A DNA stretch of 64,000 bases from Azoarcus sp. PA01. GTDB lineage: Bacteria; Pseudomonadota; Gammaproteobacteria; Burkholderiales; Rhodocyclaceae. The position numbers and the translations under genes are program-made. Where the stretch lies: the NCBI GenBank assembly GCA_001274695.2, contig LARU01000005.1, forward strand, positions 62,001-126,000. The letters are read 5' to 3'. Shown here one piece after another: positions 42,965-52,949 of the stretch (its first letter is position 1; every line of letters begins with the position of its first letter). The notes under the pieces were generated by a model. It saw nothing but the letters and a program-made list of their open reading frames with translations, was not told where the DNA came from and did not search any database.

Positions 42965-45498
42965 TTGAGACAATTGCAATCACCATTGCTGGCCTCGGGA
43001 CCGTCTTGTTGCTCATCCTGGTTGCCCGCATTCGCTGGGTCGATGCCGAATTGCAGCTCAAGAAGCATCGTTCCAAAGACGCGGGCTTGGCCGACTTGCT
43101 CAACTACGCCGCCGTGGTCGATGACGGCGTGATCGTGGGCAAGAACGGCTCCTTTATGGCTGCGTGGTTGTATCGGGGAGATGACAACGCCAGCAGCACC
43201 GATGAGCAGCGCGAAATGGTGTCCTTCCGGATCAACCAGGCTCTGGCCGGCCTCGGTTCCGGTTGGATGGTGCATGTGGACGCCGTGCGTCGGCCGGCGC
43301 CTAACTATTCGGCAAAGGGGATCTCGCATTTCCCGGATGCCGTATCGGCCGCGATAGACAAGGAGCGGCGCCGGCTGTTCGAGGGCCTGGGCACGATGTA
43401 CGAGGGGTACTTCGTACTGACGCTGACCTGGTTCCCGCCGCTCCTCGCGCAACGCAAGTTCGTGGAACTGATGTTTGACGATGAGGCCTTCGCTCCCGAT
43501 CACAAGACGCGGACGATGGGGCTCATCGAGCAGTTCAAGCGCGAAATCACGGCCATCGAAAACCGCCTGTCTTCGGCCGTCAAACTGATGCGGATGCGCG
43601 GCCAGAAGGTGGTCAACGAAGACGGCTCCACCGTCACCCATGATGACTTCCTGAGCTGGTTGCAGTTTTGCATCACCGGGCGGCATCACCCGGTCCTGCT
43701 GCCCAGCAATCCGATGTACCTGGATGCCGTGATCGGCGGACAAGAGCTGTGGGGCGGGGTGGTGCCCAGGATCGGTCGCAACTTCGTCCAGGTTGTCGCC
43801 ATCGAGGGCTTTCCCCTGGAGTCCACCCCCGGCGTCTTGACCGCCTTGGGCGAGCTGCCGTGCGAATACCGTTGGTCGAGCCGGTTCATCTTCATGGACC
43901 AGCACGAGGCCGTGAAGCACCTGGACAAGTTCCGTAAGAAGTGGCGACAGAAGGTACGCGGGTTCTTCGATCAGGTCTTCAACACCAATACCGGCCCGGT
44001 CGATCAGGACGCCCTGTCGATGGTGGGCGACGCCGAAGCGGCGATTGCCGAAGTGAATAGCGGTCTGGTCGCGGTCGGCTATTTCACAGGCGTTGTGATC
44101 CTGATGGACGAGGATCGAGACAAGCTCGAGGAATCGGCCCGGCTGGTCGAGAAGTCCATCAATCGCCTAGGCTTCGCAGCGCGCATCGAGACCATCAACA
44201 CGCTCGATGCCTTTCTCGGCAGCCTTCCCGGTCACGGCGTCGAGAACGTGCGCCGGCCCCTCATCAACACGATGAACCTGGCGGATCTGCTCCCGACCTC
44301 ATCCATTTGGACCGGCCACGCCGACGCGCCGTGCCCGCTCTATCCGCCCCTGTCGCCGGCCCTGATGCATTGCGTTACTCATGGGGCTACACCGTTCCGC
44401 CTCAACCTGCATGTGCGCGACATCGGCCACACATTCATGTTCGGCCCGACCGGCGCCGGCAAGTCCACGCACTTGGCGCTGATCGCCGCGCAGCTCCGGC
44501 GCTACGCCGGCATGACCCTCTACGCCTTCGACAAAGGCATGTCCTTGTACCCGCTGACCAAGGCGGTCGGCGGGCTGCACTTCTCAGTGGCGGCCGACGA
44601 TGAACGCCTGGCCTTCTGCCCGCTCCAGTTCCTCGACACCAAGGGCGATCGTGCCTGGGCGATGGAGTGGATCGACACCATCTTGGCATTGAACGGGGTC
44701 GAAACAACGCCGGCCCAGCGCAACGAAGTTGGCCACGCGATCATGAGCATGCATCGTAGCGGCGCCCGCACGCTCTCGGAGCTCTCGGTGACGATCCAGG
44801 ATGAAGCGATCCGCGAGGCGATCAGGCAGTACACGGTGGACGGCACGATGGGCCACCTGCTGGACGCCGAAGAGGATGGCTTGTCCCTCGCCGACTTCAC
44901 CACCTTTGAAATCGAGGAACTGATGGACCTCGGCGAGAAGTACGCGCTCCCGGTCCTGCTGTACCTGTTCCGCCGCATCGAGCGCAGCCTGAAAGGCCAG
45001 CCGGCCGTCATCATCCTGGATGAAGCGTGGTTGATGCTCGGTCACCCCGCATTCCGCGCCAAGATCCGGGAATGGCTCAAGGTGCTGCGTAAAGCCAACT
45101 GCCTCGTGCTGATGGCGACACAGAGCCTTTCCGACGTGGCCAACAGCGGCATCCTCGACGTGATCGTGGAATCTACCGCGACCAAGATCTTCCTGCCCAA
45201 CATCTATGCCCGCGACCAGGACACGGCGGCTCTGTACCGCCGCATGGGCCTCAACACGCGTCAGATCGAAATCCTGGCGACCGCCATTCCGAAACAACAG
45301 TACTACTACGTTTCCGAGCATGGCCGCCGCCTCTATGACCTCGCCCTGGGGCCGTTCGCCCTGGCCTTCGTCGGTTCCTCCGACAAGGAATCGGTTGCCC
45401 GCATCAAGAGCCTTGAAGCCAAGTTCGGCGATCAATGGGTGCATGAGTGGCTGGCGGGGAAGGGCCTGAACCTCAATGACTACCTGGAGGCCGCATGA
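42961..45498 (+). CDS. trbE: TrbE, conjugation ATPase (VirB4 family)
   Basis: An 845-residue protein starting MIETIAITIAGLGTVLLLI with one N-terminal membrane helix. The CagE/VirB4 N-domain is followed by the ATPase. Walker A is GPTGAGKST at about 495-503 and Walker B is VIILDEAWLML near 684. It powers assembly of the mating pore. The frame is open further upstream, but the trbD-coupled ATG is the family start. Its end overlaps trbF by four bases. Confidence 0.95.
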   Translation: MIETIAITIAGLGTVLLLILVARIRWVDAELQLKKHRSKDAGLADLLNYAAVVDDGVIVGKNGSFMAAWLYRGDDNASSTDEQREMVSFRINQALAGLGSGWMVHVDAVRRPAPNYSAKGISHFPDAVSAAIDKERRRLFEGLGTMYEGYFVLTLTWFPPLLAQRKFVELMFDDEAFAPDHKTRTMGLIEQFKREITAIENRLSSAVKLMRMRGQKVVNEDGSTVTHDDFLSWLQFCITGRHHPVLLPSNPMYLDAVIGGQELWGGVVPRIGRNFVQVVAIEGFPLESTPGVLTALGELPCEYRWSSRFIFMDQHEAVKHLDKFRKKWRQKVRGFFDQVFNTNTGPVDQDALSMVGDAEAAIAEVNSGLVAVGYFTGVVILMDEDRDKLEESARLVEKSINRLGFAARIETINTLDAFLGSLPGHGVENVRRPLINTMNLADLLPTSSIWTGHADAPCPLYPPLSPALMHCVTHGATPFRLNLHVRDIGHTFMFGPTGAGKSTHLALIAAQLRRYAGMTLYAFDKGMSLYPLTKAVGGLHFSVAADDERLAFCPLQFLDTKGDRAWAMEWIDTILALNGVETTPAQRNEVGHAIMSMHRSGARTLSELSVTIQDEAIREAIRQYTVDGTMGHLLDAEEDGLSLADFTTFEIEELMDLGEKYALPVLLYLFRRIERSLKGQPAVIILDEAWLMLGHPAFRAKIREWLKVLRKANCLVLMATQSLSDVANSGILDVIVESTATKIFLPNIYARDQDTAALYRRMGLNTRQIEILATAIPKQQYYYVSEHGRRLYDLALGPFALAFVGSSDKESVARIKSLEAKFGDQWVHEWLAGKGLNLNDYLEAA

Positions 45499-46277
45499 GC
45501 ATCGCTGACACGATGAAGGGCTTGATCTTCAAGAAGACCGAGCTGAACGGCGATCCCCTCGATCCCCGCAACTCCGGCGCCCCGATGGTCGGCGGCCGCC
45601 GCGAGGGGAAGGTCGAGAACCCCTATTTGGCCGCTCGCCGCACTTGGAACGATCACGTCGGGTCGATCGTATCCCAGCGCCAGACTTGGCAGGTCATCGG
45701 CATCCTGTCGCTGCTCATCGCCCTGGCCGCCGTCGGCGGCGTGATCCACCTCGGGAGCCAGTCGAAGTTCATCCCCTATGTAGTGGAAGTCGACAAGCTC
45801 GGCCAGATGGTGGCCGCCGGCCCGGTCACCGCAGCCGCCAAAGCCGATCCACGCGTCGTTCACGCGTCGGTGGCTGAGTTCATTGGAGACGCCAGGATCG
45901 TGACGCCCGACGTGGCCTTGCAGCGCAAGGCCGTGTTCCGAGTGTACGCGAAGCTCTCTCCGAACGATCCCGCGACCGCAAAGATGAACGAGTGGCTGAA
46001 CGGCCACCCCGAGGCCAGCCCTTTCAAGCGGGCGGAAAAGGAAATGGTCAACGTCGAAATCAAGACCGTCCTCCAGCAGTCGCCCGACACCTGGCAAGTG
46101 GATTGGGTGGAAACCAGCCGCGACCGACAAGGCATCGTGAAGGGCCAGCCCGTCACGATGCGCGCCCTGGTCACGGTGTACACGGCCGAAGTCTCCAGCC
46201 AAACAACAGACGAGCAGTTGCGGAACAACCCCATGAGCGTATTCGTCCGCGACTTTTCTTGGTCACGCATTCTCTGA
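45495..46277 (+). CDS. trbF: TrbF, conjugation protein (VirB8 family)
   Basis: A 260-residue bitopic membrane protein with a single helix at about 74-92 (VIGILSLLIALAAVGGVIHLG) and a periplasmic VirB8-like NTF2 fold. PYVVEVDKLGQ and the C-terminal SVFVRDFSWSRIL are typical of TrbF. Confidence 0.93.
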   Translation: MSIADTMKGLIFKKTELNGDPLDPRNSGAPMVGGRREGKVENPYLAARRTWNDHVGSIVSQRQTWQVIGILSLLIALAAVGGVIHLGSQSKFIPYVVEVDKLGQMVAAGPVTAAAKADPRVVHASVAEFIGDARIVTPDVALQRKAVFRVYAKLSPNDPATAKMNEWLNGHPEASPFKRAEKEMVNVEIKTVLQQSPDTWQVDWVETSRDRQGIVKGQPVTMRALVTVYTAEVSSQTTDEQLRNNPMSVFVRDFSWSRIL

Positions 46278-46294
46278 TTTAGGGGTTATCCAAG

Positions 46295-47191
46295 ATGAAA
46301 AAGCATCTTTCGGCGGTGATCCTGGGCGTCGCGCTGACCGCACCCGTCGTGGGGGCGCCGGGCGATGACTTGGCCGACAAGTATTTCTCCGGGAAGAACC
46401 CAAATTTGACCGCACAAGAGCGGGAGGCGTTGAGGATCGCCAAGAAGTGGGGAGCGAGTTCGGCGACCGGCATCAAGCCGGTGGCCGGCGCTAACGGCGC
46501 CGTGCGCTTCATCTACGGCGCGCAGCAACCCAGCGTCGTGTGCGCGGTACTCCAGGTCTGCGACGTAGCTTTGCAGCCCGGCGAACTGGTGAACTCGATC
46601 CACCTGGGCGATACCGCCCGCTGGACGGTGGAGCCAGCGATCACGGGCAGCGGCGCCGCCGAAACCCAGCACCTCATCATCAAGCCGATGGATGTCGGCC
46701 TGGAAACCAGCCTGATCGCGACTACGAACCGGCGCACCTATCACCTCAAGCTGCGCTCGCATCGCACCGAGTACATGCCGCAAGTGGCCTTCACCTACCC
46801 CGAGGACGCCCTGGCCAAGTGGGATGCGATCCGCACCCGCGATGTGCGCGAGCGCGAAGAGCAAACGATGCCGCAGACCGGCGAATACCTCGGCAATTTG
46901 TCGTTCGACTATGACGTGTCGGGCGCCACACGCTGGAAGCCGGTGCGCGTTTACAACGATGGCCGCAAGACCATCATCGAAATGCCATCCACGATGGAGC
47001 AGACCGAGGCGCCGACCCTGCTGGTCGTGCGCAAGGATGGCGAGCTCTTCACCGACGACGAAACCGTGCTGGTCAATTACCGCGTCCAGGGCGACCGCTA
47101 CATCGTGGACACGATCTTCGACAAGGCGGTCCTGATTGCCGGCGTCGGTAGTAGCCAAGATCGCGTAACCATCACCAGGACCGGGAAATGA
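46295..47191 (+). CDS. trbG: TrbG, conjugation protein (VirB9 family)
   Basis: A 298-residue periplasmic or outer-membrane-associated protein with a signal peptide (MKKHLSAVILGVALTAPVVG). The VirB9-type beta-domain has VRFIYGAQQPSVVCAVLQVC, PGELVNSIHLGDTARW, HLIIKPMDVGLETSL and VLVNYRVQGDRYIVDTIF. It forms the outer-membrane core complex with TrbH and TrbI. Confidence 0.93.
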   Translation: MKKHLSAVILGVALTAPVVGAPGDDLADKYFSGKNPNLTAQEREALRIAKKWGASSATGIKPVAGANGAVRFIYGAQQPSVVCAVLQVCDVALQPGELVNSIHLGDTARWTVEPAITGSGAAETQHLIIKPMDVGLETSLIATTNRRTYHLKLRSHRTEYMPQVAFTYPEDALAKWDAIRTRDVREREEQTMPQTGEYLGNLSFDYDVSGATRWKPVRVYNDGRKTIIEMPSTMEQTEAPTLLVVRKDGELFTDDETVLVNYRVQGDRYIVDTIFDKAVLIAGVGSSQDRVTITRTGK

Positions 47192-47685
47192 CCATGAAGA
47201 GACTTGCCCTTGTCGCGCTGGTTACATTCGCCTTGGGCGGATGCGCAACGACAGCCCCTTACGGCAACTTCGTCCAACCCCCGGTTACGGTCGATCAGCA
47301 GCAACTCGGCGGGGATGCCGCGAAGCAGCTCGCTGCGCTGTGGCCGCCGGCCAAGACACGCTTCGAACTGCAACAGCCCACGCCGGACGAGTTCGGCGCC
47401 GCACTGGTCAGCAATCTCCGAGCGGCTGGCTATGCGGTCCTGGAGTACGCTCCAGAGAGGACCCCCAGCGCCGGCAGGGCCGCGCCAGACCAAAAAATCG
47501 GCGAGCCGGATGCGGTCGCACCGCCGACCACAGCCGCGCTGCCGCTACGGTACGTCCTGGATCACGACGCCGGCAGCGGGCTTTATCGCCTCACGCTGCT
47601 GGTCGGCTCGCAGTCCATCACACGCCCCTACCTGGAACAGAACCGCACGCCGATTCCGGCCGGGTATTGGGCACGCAAGGAGTGA
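47188..47685 (+). CDS. trbH: TrbH, conjugation lipoprotein (VirB7-like role)
   Basis: A 165-residue lipoprotein with lipobox LALVALVTFALGGC. It overlaps trbG by four bases (ATGA). A second ATG lies six bases on. The rest is soluble with YVLDHDAGSGLYRLTLLVGS. It anchors the core complex in the outer membrane, as inferred from IncP homologues. Confidence 0.9.
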   Translation: MTMKRLALVALVTFALGGCATTAPYGNFVQPPVTVDQQQLGGDAAKQLAALWPPAKTRFELQQPTPDEFGAALVSNLRAAGYAVLEYAPERTPSAGRAAPDQKIGEPDAVAPPTTAALPLRYVLDHDAGSGLYRLTLLVGSQSITRPYLEQNRTPIPAGYWARKE

Positions 47686-47690
47686 TACTG

Positions 47691-49079
47691 ATGAGCGAAA
47701 CAGCCGATCAAATGGCACCGGAGGCCTCGCCCGGGCAAGTGTCGAAGAAGTCGGGCGTGCGTCGGGTCAACAATCTGCCCATGTACCTGCTGGGCGGGGT
47801 GATCGTCGCGTTTCTGGTGGTCATGATGCTGGTGGCAGCGGACCGCGCCGCCAAGCAGAACGCACCGGCAACCGGTGCCGCCGAGAAAGCCGGCAACACG
47901 TCGATGTTCGCCAAGGAGATTGCCGGCGAGCACACCGGCGGGATGATTCAGCCGGCGTCGCAACTGGTCCCGCCCGAGCTCGACGCGGCCCCTGCCGGCG
48001 AGCCGATATTGATCGCCCGACCCGAGAACCTGGACGTCCCGCCGAGCCCGCCGGTTGCGAGCGGCAGGCTACAGCAGCCCGAGCGCGACGACGAGGCCGA
48101 CCGCATTCGTATGGCGAAGCTCCAACGGCTCGAGGAAGCGGCCAAGGCGCGAACCGGGGTGCAGATGGTGGCCCCGCGTAGCGCTGCCTCCGTGCCCGGG
48201 GGTGCAGCCGGCACGCCGCAATCGCGCGACGAAATGCTGGCACGGCTTGCCGCCGTGCGACAGCAGGCGGACGGCGCCCGCAGCGAAGATCCGAGTGCCG
48301 CGTATCGAGCGCGCCTGGCACAAATTCGCAACAACCTCAACACCGGGGCGACCAACCCGGCGGCGGGCGATGGCGGGGCGTCGCAACTGGTCCGGACTTC
48401 GACAGGTGGTCGCAACAATATCACTCAGTTCGGGAAAGCAGGGCAGGGTGATCGCTGGGCGATGGAGTCCCAGCCCGAGGCGCCACACACGCCGTTCGAG
48501 CTGCGGGCCGGGTTCGTCGTACCCGCCACACTCGTTTCCGGGATCAACTCAGATCTGCCGGGCCAGATCATGGCCCAAGTCGCGCAGCACGTTTACGACA
48601 CTCCGACCGGGCGGCACCTGCTGATCCCGCAAGGGTCGCGCCTGGTCGGGACGTACTCCAGCGATGTTGCCCACGATCAGGCACGCGTGTTGGTGGCTTG
48701 GCAGCGCATTGTCTTCCCCGACGGAAAGGCGATGGATATCGGCGCCATGCCGGGCGCCGACAGCGCGGGTTATGCCGGCTTCAACGACCAGGTGAACAAC
48801 CACTACTTCCGCACGTTCGCGTCGGCCTTCCTCATGTCGGCCGTAACGGCCGGCTTCACCTTGAGCCAGGACAACGGCAACAGCACCGGCGACTCGCAGC
48901 GCGCGAGCGATGCCTTGAGCGAAGCCCTCGGGCAACAGCTCGGCCAAGTCACGGCACAGATGATCGCCAAAAACCTGAACATCGCACCAACGCTGGAAAT
49001 CCGCCCGGGCTACCGCTTTAACGTCATCGTCACCAAGGACATGACTTTTTCAAAGCCGTACCAATCGTTCGATTACTGA
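47691..49079 (+). CDS. trbI: TrbI, conjugation core-complex protein (VirB10 family)
   Basis: A 462-residue protein from the ATG at 47691 (CAAGGAGTG upstream). One membrane helix lies at about 28-46 (MYLLGGVIVAFLVVMMLVAA), then a Pro/Ala-rich periplasmic linker (about 50-215), and the TrbI domain (FELRAGFVVPATLVSGINSD, GSRLVGTYSSDVAHDQ, NVIVTKDMTFSKPY). The upstream extension of the frame is an artefact of overlap with trbH. Confidence 0.94.
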   Translation: MSETADQMAPEASPGQVSKKSGVRRVNNLPMYLLGGVIVAFLVVMMLVAADRAAKQNAPATGAAEKAGNTSMFAKEIAGEHTGGMIQPASQLVPPELDAAPAGEPILIARPENLDVPPSPPVASGRLQQPERDDEADRIRMAKLQRLEEAAKARTGVQMVAPRSAASVPGGAAGTPQSRDEMLARLAAVRQQADGARSEDPSAAYRARLAQIRNNLNTGATNPAAGDGGASQLVRTSTGGRNNITQFGKAGQGDRWAMESQPEAPHTPFELRAGFVVPATLVSGINSDLPGQIMAQVAQHVYDTPTGRHLLIPQGSRLVGTYSSDVAHDQARVLVAWQRIVFPDGKAMDIGAMPGADSAGYAGFNDQVNNHYFRTFASAFLMSAVTAGFTLSQDNGNSTGDSQRASDALSEALGQQLGQVTAQMIAKNLNIAPTLEIRPGYRFNVIVTKDMTFSKPYQSFDY

Positions 49080-49097
49080 CGCCAAGGAGAAGCCCCC

Positions 49098-49856
49098 ATG
49101 AAGATGAAATTTTTAGCCGCTAAAGCCGCCCTGGTCGTTGCTCTGTCCGCAAGCCCGCTCGCAGCGCACGCCGGGATTCCGGTCATCGACGGCGCGAACC
49201 TCTCGCAAACCATCATGACGGCCATCGAAAGCGTTGCCCAGACGCTCAAGCAGATCGAGCAGTATCAAACGCAACTACAGCAGTACGAGAACCAGATTCA
49301 AAACACCATGGCACCAGCCGCCTATATTTGGGACCGCGCGCAATCGACCATCAGCGGCCTGATGACCGCCGTCGATACGCTGAACTACTACAAGACACAG
49401 CTCGGCAGCGTTGATGCCTACCTGGGTAAGTTCCAGGACGTGGCCTATTACCGCGGCTCGCCGTGCTTCTCCGGCGCCGGGTGCACCGACACAGAGCGGA
49501 CGGCCATGAACGAGAACCGACGCCTGGCCTCCGAATCGCAGAAGAAGGCCAACGACGCGCTTTTCCGTGGCCTCGACAGGCAACAGGAAGCCCTTAAGGC
49601 CGACGCCCGCACACTGGAACAACTGCAATCCAGCGCCCAAGGCGCCAGCGGCCAGATGCAGGCGCTCGGCTATGCCAACCAGCTCGCCAGCCAGCAAGCC
49701 AATCAGCTCTTACAGATACGCGGGCTGTTGATCGCCCAGCAGAACGCGGTTGCGACCCGCATGCAGGCCGAGGCCGACCGGGAGGCACAGACTATCGCAG
49801 CGGATGAACAATTCCGTCGTGGCAGTTATCGGGCCAGTTCCGGGCAGACCTGGTAA
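49098..49856 (+). CDS. trbJ: TrbJ, conjugation protein (VirB5-like)
   Basis: A 252-residue secreted helical protein with signal peptide (KAALVVALSASPLAAHA, cleavage before GIPV). Glutamine-rich coiled-coil stretches follow (LKQIEQYQTQLQQYENQIQ). VirB5-type proteins sit at the pilus tip. A perfect KorB operator overlaps its first codons. Confidence 0.92.
   Translation: MKMKFLAAKAALVVALSASPLAAHAGIPVIDGANLSQTIMTAIESVAQTLKQIEQYQTQLQQYENQIQNTMAPAAYIWDRAQSTISGLMTAVDTLNYYKTQLGSVDAYLGKFQDVAYYRGSPCFSGAGCTDTERTAMNENRRLASESQKKANDALFRGLDRQQEALKADARTLEQLQSSAQGASGQMQALGYANQLASQQANQLLQIRGLLIAQQNAVATRMQAEADREAQTIAADEQFRRGSYRASSGQTW
49112..49124. promoter_or_regulatory. KorB operator (perfect) inside trbJ
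   Basis: TTTAGCCGCTAAA, the C-variant of the KorB operator, lies at codons 5-9 of trbJ. Confidence 0.85.
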
Positions 49857-49870
49857 GGGAGCATGGGCGG

Positions 49871-50101
49871 ATGAATCGCAATTTGACCCTGACAGCGGCC
49901 GCCCTTATGGGGGCCCTCGTGACTGGCTGCGCGCCGGATGCCTCGGAAGAACCGAAGAAGGAGGAAATGCCGGTGGTTAACGATGAGAACTGCAAGCTGG
50001 AGAACATCAAGAAGATCCAGGACGAGAAGGTACGGCAGGCGTTTGCCGATGCCTGCGCTCGTCGTGGCGACTTCAAGTCCAGTTCCGGAAAGACCTATTG
50101 A
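49871..50101 (+). CDS. trbK: TrbK, entry-exclusion lipoprotein
   Basis: A 76-residue lipoprotein starting MNRNLTLTAAALMGALVTGC with a clear lipobox. The mature part is acidic and ends RRGDFKSSSGKTY. IncP TrbK blocks entry of related plasmids into the host. It lies 14 bp after trbJ. Confidence 0.9.
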   Translation: MNRNLTLTAAALMGALVTGCAPDASEEPKKEEMPVVNDENCKLENIKKIQDEKVRQAFADACARRGDFKSSSGKTY

Positions 50102-50111
50102 GGGAATGATC

Positions 50112-51754
50112 ATGAGACTGCCAGTCACCTTCAAAGCCCTTCCTCTGCTGTTGCCGCTGTGGCTGGCACTCTTTGCACTGGACGCCCATGCCGCCATCGA
50201 CAACGCGGACGTGCTCGATAGCGTACTGACGCGCTACCAGACAGCCGCGAGCGGCTGGGCTGCCACCATCATCAATTCCGCGTCCTGGTTGTTCTGGCTG
50301 CTGGTCGTGATCTCGATGGTTTGGACGTTCGGCATGATGGCCTTGCGCAAGGCCGACATTGGCGAGTTCTTCGCGGAATTCGTCCGCTTCACGATCTTCA
50401 CCGGCTTGTTCTGGTGGCTCTTGACCAACGGCCCGAACTTCGCCAAATCGATCATGGATAGCTTGCGGCAGATCGGCGGCAATGCAACTGGGCTGGGCAT
50501 CGGCCTTTCCCCATCCGGGATCGTGGATGTGGGTTTTGAGATCTTCGACAAGGTAATTGACCAGTCGTCGCTGTGGTCGCCAGTGAATAGCGCCGTAGGG
50601 ATCAGCATCGCCGCAGCCATCCTGGTGATCCTCGCTCTAGTCGGCGTCAACATGCTGCTCCTGCTCGTCTCCGGCTGGATTCTGGCGTATGCGGGAATCT
50701 TCTTCCTGGGCTTCGGCGGCTCCCGGTGGACCTCGGACATGGCGATCAACTACTACAAGACCGTCCTCGGCGTGGCGGCTCAACTGCTCGCGATGGTGCT
50801 GATCGTCGGCATCGGTAAAACCTTCCTCGATGACTACTACGGAAGGATGAGCGAAAGCATGACCATCAAGGAAATGGGGGTCATGTTGATTGTTTGCGTA
50901 ATCCTGCTGTCGCTGGTCAACAAGCTCCCAAGCATCGTATCCGGAATCATCATCGGCGCCACTGTCGGACACGCCGGTATCGGCAACTTCGGAGCTGGCG
51001 CTGCGGTCGGCACCGCGGGCATGGCGGCGGCAGCAGCGGCGACGGGAGGCGCGATGTTGGCCGCAGGTGCCGCGAACGCGGCCGGTGGTGCACAAGCCGT
51101 GATGGCGGCCTTCTCCAAGGCCAGCGAGAACGTCCAATCCGGCGCTGACGCATTCACCAGCAGGTGGGCCGGTGGCGGCGGGAGAGGGGGCGGTGGTGGC
51201 GGCAAGAGTGAGGAAAGCACCGGCAGCACACCGTTCGCCCAAGCAGCTGGCTTCGCATCCTCCGTCAGCGTCCAGGCCCCACACGACAGCTCGGGAGCGA
51301 GGGCCGAGGGGCAGGGTGGGGACGCCAAGGGCAAAGAAGGGAAGTCCGATCAGGGGCAAGGCAAGGCTGGCGAATCCAAGGCCACGGCAGGAACGGGCGG
51401 CGCAGGAAAGGTAGAAGGAGGGCCGCAGCGAAGCTCCGGAGGCTTGAGGCCCTCGGCCGGGAAAGCGGGGCTGTTCGCCGTCGATGCAGCCGCAAACTTG
51501 GCGAAAGGCACGGCACAGGTAGCAAAGGAAAAGATGGCTGGCATCAGGGATGCCGCGATGGATCGCATCGCTGAAACCACGGGGGGCAAGATCGCTGCCG
51601 CCATCAAAGCCGGGAGTGCGAAAGATGAGGCAGGAAGCGCCATCGAATCGCTGCCGACGTTCGGGGAAACAATCTCGCGGGCGTCAGCGCCAGCGATGCC
51701 GACGTGGCGGCAGAAGTCGCTGCGTTTGCGAACCGAGGCAGCAAATTCGCATGA
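50112..51754 (+). CDS. trbL: TrbL, conjugation membrane protein (VirB6 family), apparent frameshift near 51668
   Basis: It starts at ATG 50112 (GAGGGA upstream; 50106 is an alternative) with a signal-like helix and about six further membrane segments in residues 1-290. A Gly/Ser/Lys-rich hydrophilic tail follows. As read, the frame runs past the end into later genes for a total of 1003 codons. One extra A in the GAAAC at 51667 would instead give ENNLAGVSASDADVAAEVAA and the normal IncP-like C-terminus ending SKFA at 51754, just before trbM. The last 30 codons are therefore uncertain, and sequencing error is likely. Confidence 0.85.
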
Positions 51755-51771
51755 GCAAGGAGAATCGAAGA

Positions 51772-52347
51772 ATGAAGAAGAACCTGTTTGGGATGGCCGC
51801 CGTGGTGGCCATCGGCGCAGGGGCGGGCTCGGTCAGTGCCCAAGACGCAGACGTGCTTTCCGGCGATATCCGCCTTGCCTGCGAGGTCATTCTGTGCCTC
51901 TCCACCGGGCAGCGGCCGAGCGAGTGCACCCCCTCCTTGGATCGCTATTTCGGTATCAGGAAAAAGAAACTGTCGGACACGCTCGAGGCGAGGCTCGGCT
52001 TCTTGAACAAGTGCCCGGTCGCCAACCAAACGCCGCAAATGTCGACCCTGGTACGAGCGATCTCGCGAAGCGCCGGCCGATGCGATGCGGCCTCGCTGAA
52101 CAGCGCGCTGCAAATGTGGACCAGCGGCGACGGCGGCGAGATCTATATCGGCGACAGGATGCCCGACTACTGCGCGGCCTATGCAGCACACGCCTACACC
52201 GACTTCAGTCAGACCAAGCCCATGTATGTCGGGACGCCGGAGAACGGCGGATATTGGGTCGAAACGAAGGATTACGAACGTGCCCTGGCGGAATACAACG
52301 CCCGCCTGAAAGCGGAGCACCGGAACTATTGGTGGGGAGGGAGCTAA
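51772..52347 (+). CDS. trbM: TrbM, conjugation protein
   Basis: A 191-residue exported protein with signal peptide (MKKNLFGMAAVVAIGAGAGS, cleavage after VSA). AAGGAG lies nine bases before the ATG; the ATG at 51751 is less likely. Conserved TrbM segments are LSGDIRLACEVILCLSTGQRPSEC and LDRYFGIRKKK. Paired Cys suggest disulfides. The function in IncP transfer is poorly defined. Confidence 0.92.
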   Translation: MKKNLFGMAAVVAIGAGAGSVSAQDADVLSGDIRLACEVILCLSTGQRPSECTPSLDRYFGIRKKKLSDTLEARLGFLNKCPVANQTPQMSTLVRAISRSAGRCDAASLNSALQMWTSGDGGEIYIGDRMPDYCAAYAAHAYTDFSQTKPMYVGTPENGGYWVETKDYERALAEYNARLKAEHRNYWWGGS

Positions 52348-52349
52348 TC

Positions 52350-52949
52350 GTGCTGCCGTTCGTTGCGGATCTACCCCCGCTGGAGCAAGAGCGCATCGTG
52401 TGCTCGATCTCGTCTGCCGTGAAGTATGAAGTGCCCGCCAACATCGTCTTGGCAGTCGCCGAGAAAGAGGGCGGCAAACCAGGCCAGTGGGTTCGCAACA
52501 TGAACGGCACCCATGACGTAGGCCCGATGCAGTTCAATACCGCATACCTGCGCGAACTGGAGCAGTACGGTATCACGGCGAACGATGTAGCGGCCGCTGG
52601 CTGCTACTCGTTCGACCTGGCCGCCTGGCGGCTGCGGATGCACCTGCGCAACGACAAGGGAGACATCTGGACGCGAGCCGCGAACTACCATTCGCGCACA
52701 CCGCAATTCAATGCGATCTATCGCGCCGACCTGATGAAGAAGGCGGCGAAATGGGCGGATTGGCTGGAAGCCCGGTTTGTCACCCTCGACGTAACCAAAG
52801 AGGGCGCAGCGCCCTCGACACCAATGATACAGGCGCCGGCCGCTGCGGCCGCGCTGGCGACTCCAGCCGTGCAACCGACCCCGCCACGATCCACGCGCAC
52901 GGCTGCCTATGTGTCGCGCCAGATCACTTTCACCAGCGCGAACGAATGA
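52350..52949 (+). CDS. trbN: TrbN, lytic transglycosylase for conjugation
   Basis: A 199-residue protein from GTG 52350 with GGGGAGGGAG upstream. The SLT fold has the catalytic Glu in VLAVAEKEGG, followed by GTHDVGPMQFN and YNAIYR-like FNAIYRADLM. It opens peptidoglycan for the mating channel. No classical signal peptide is seen. The tail is Pro/Ala rich. Confidence 0.9.
   Translation: MLPFVADLPPLEQERIVCSISSAVKYEVPANIVLAVAEKEGGKPGQWVRNMNGTHDVGPMQFNTAYLRELEQYGITANDVAAAGCYSFDLAAWRLRMHLRNDKGDIWTRAANYHSRTPQFNAIYRADLMKKAAKWADWLEARFVTLDVTKEGAAPSTPMIQAPAAAAALATPAVQPTPPRSTRTAAYVSRQITFTSANE

Noticed and set aside
47241..47690. 150-codon upstream extension of trbI
   Set aside because: Entirely overlaps trbH in another frame; the family start is at 47691.
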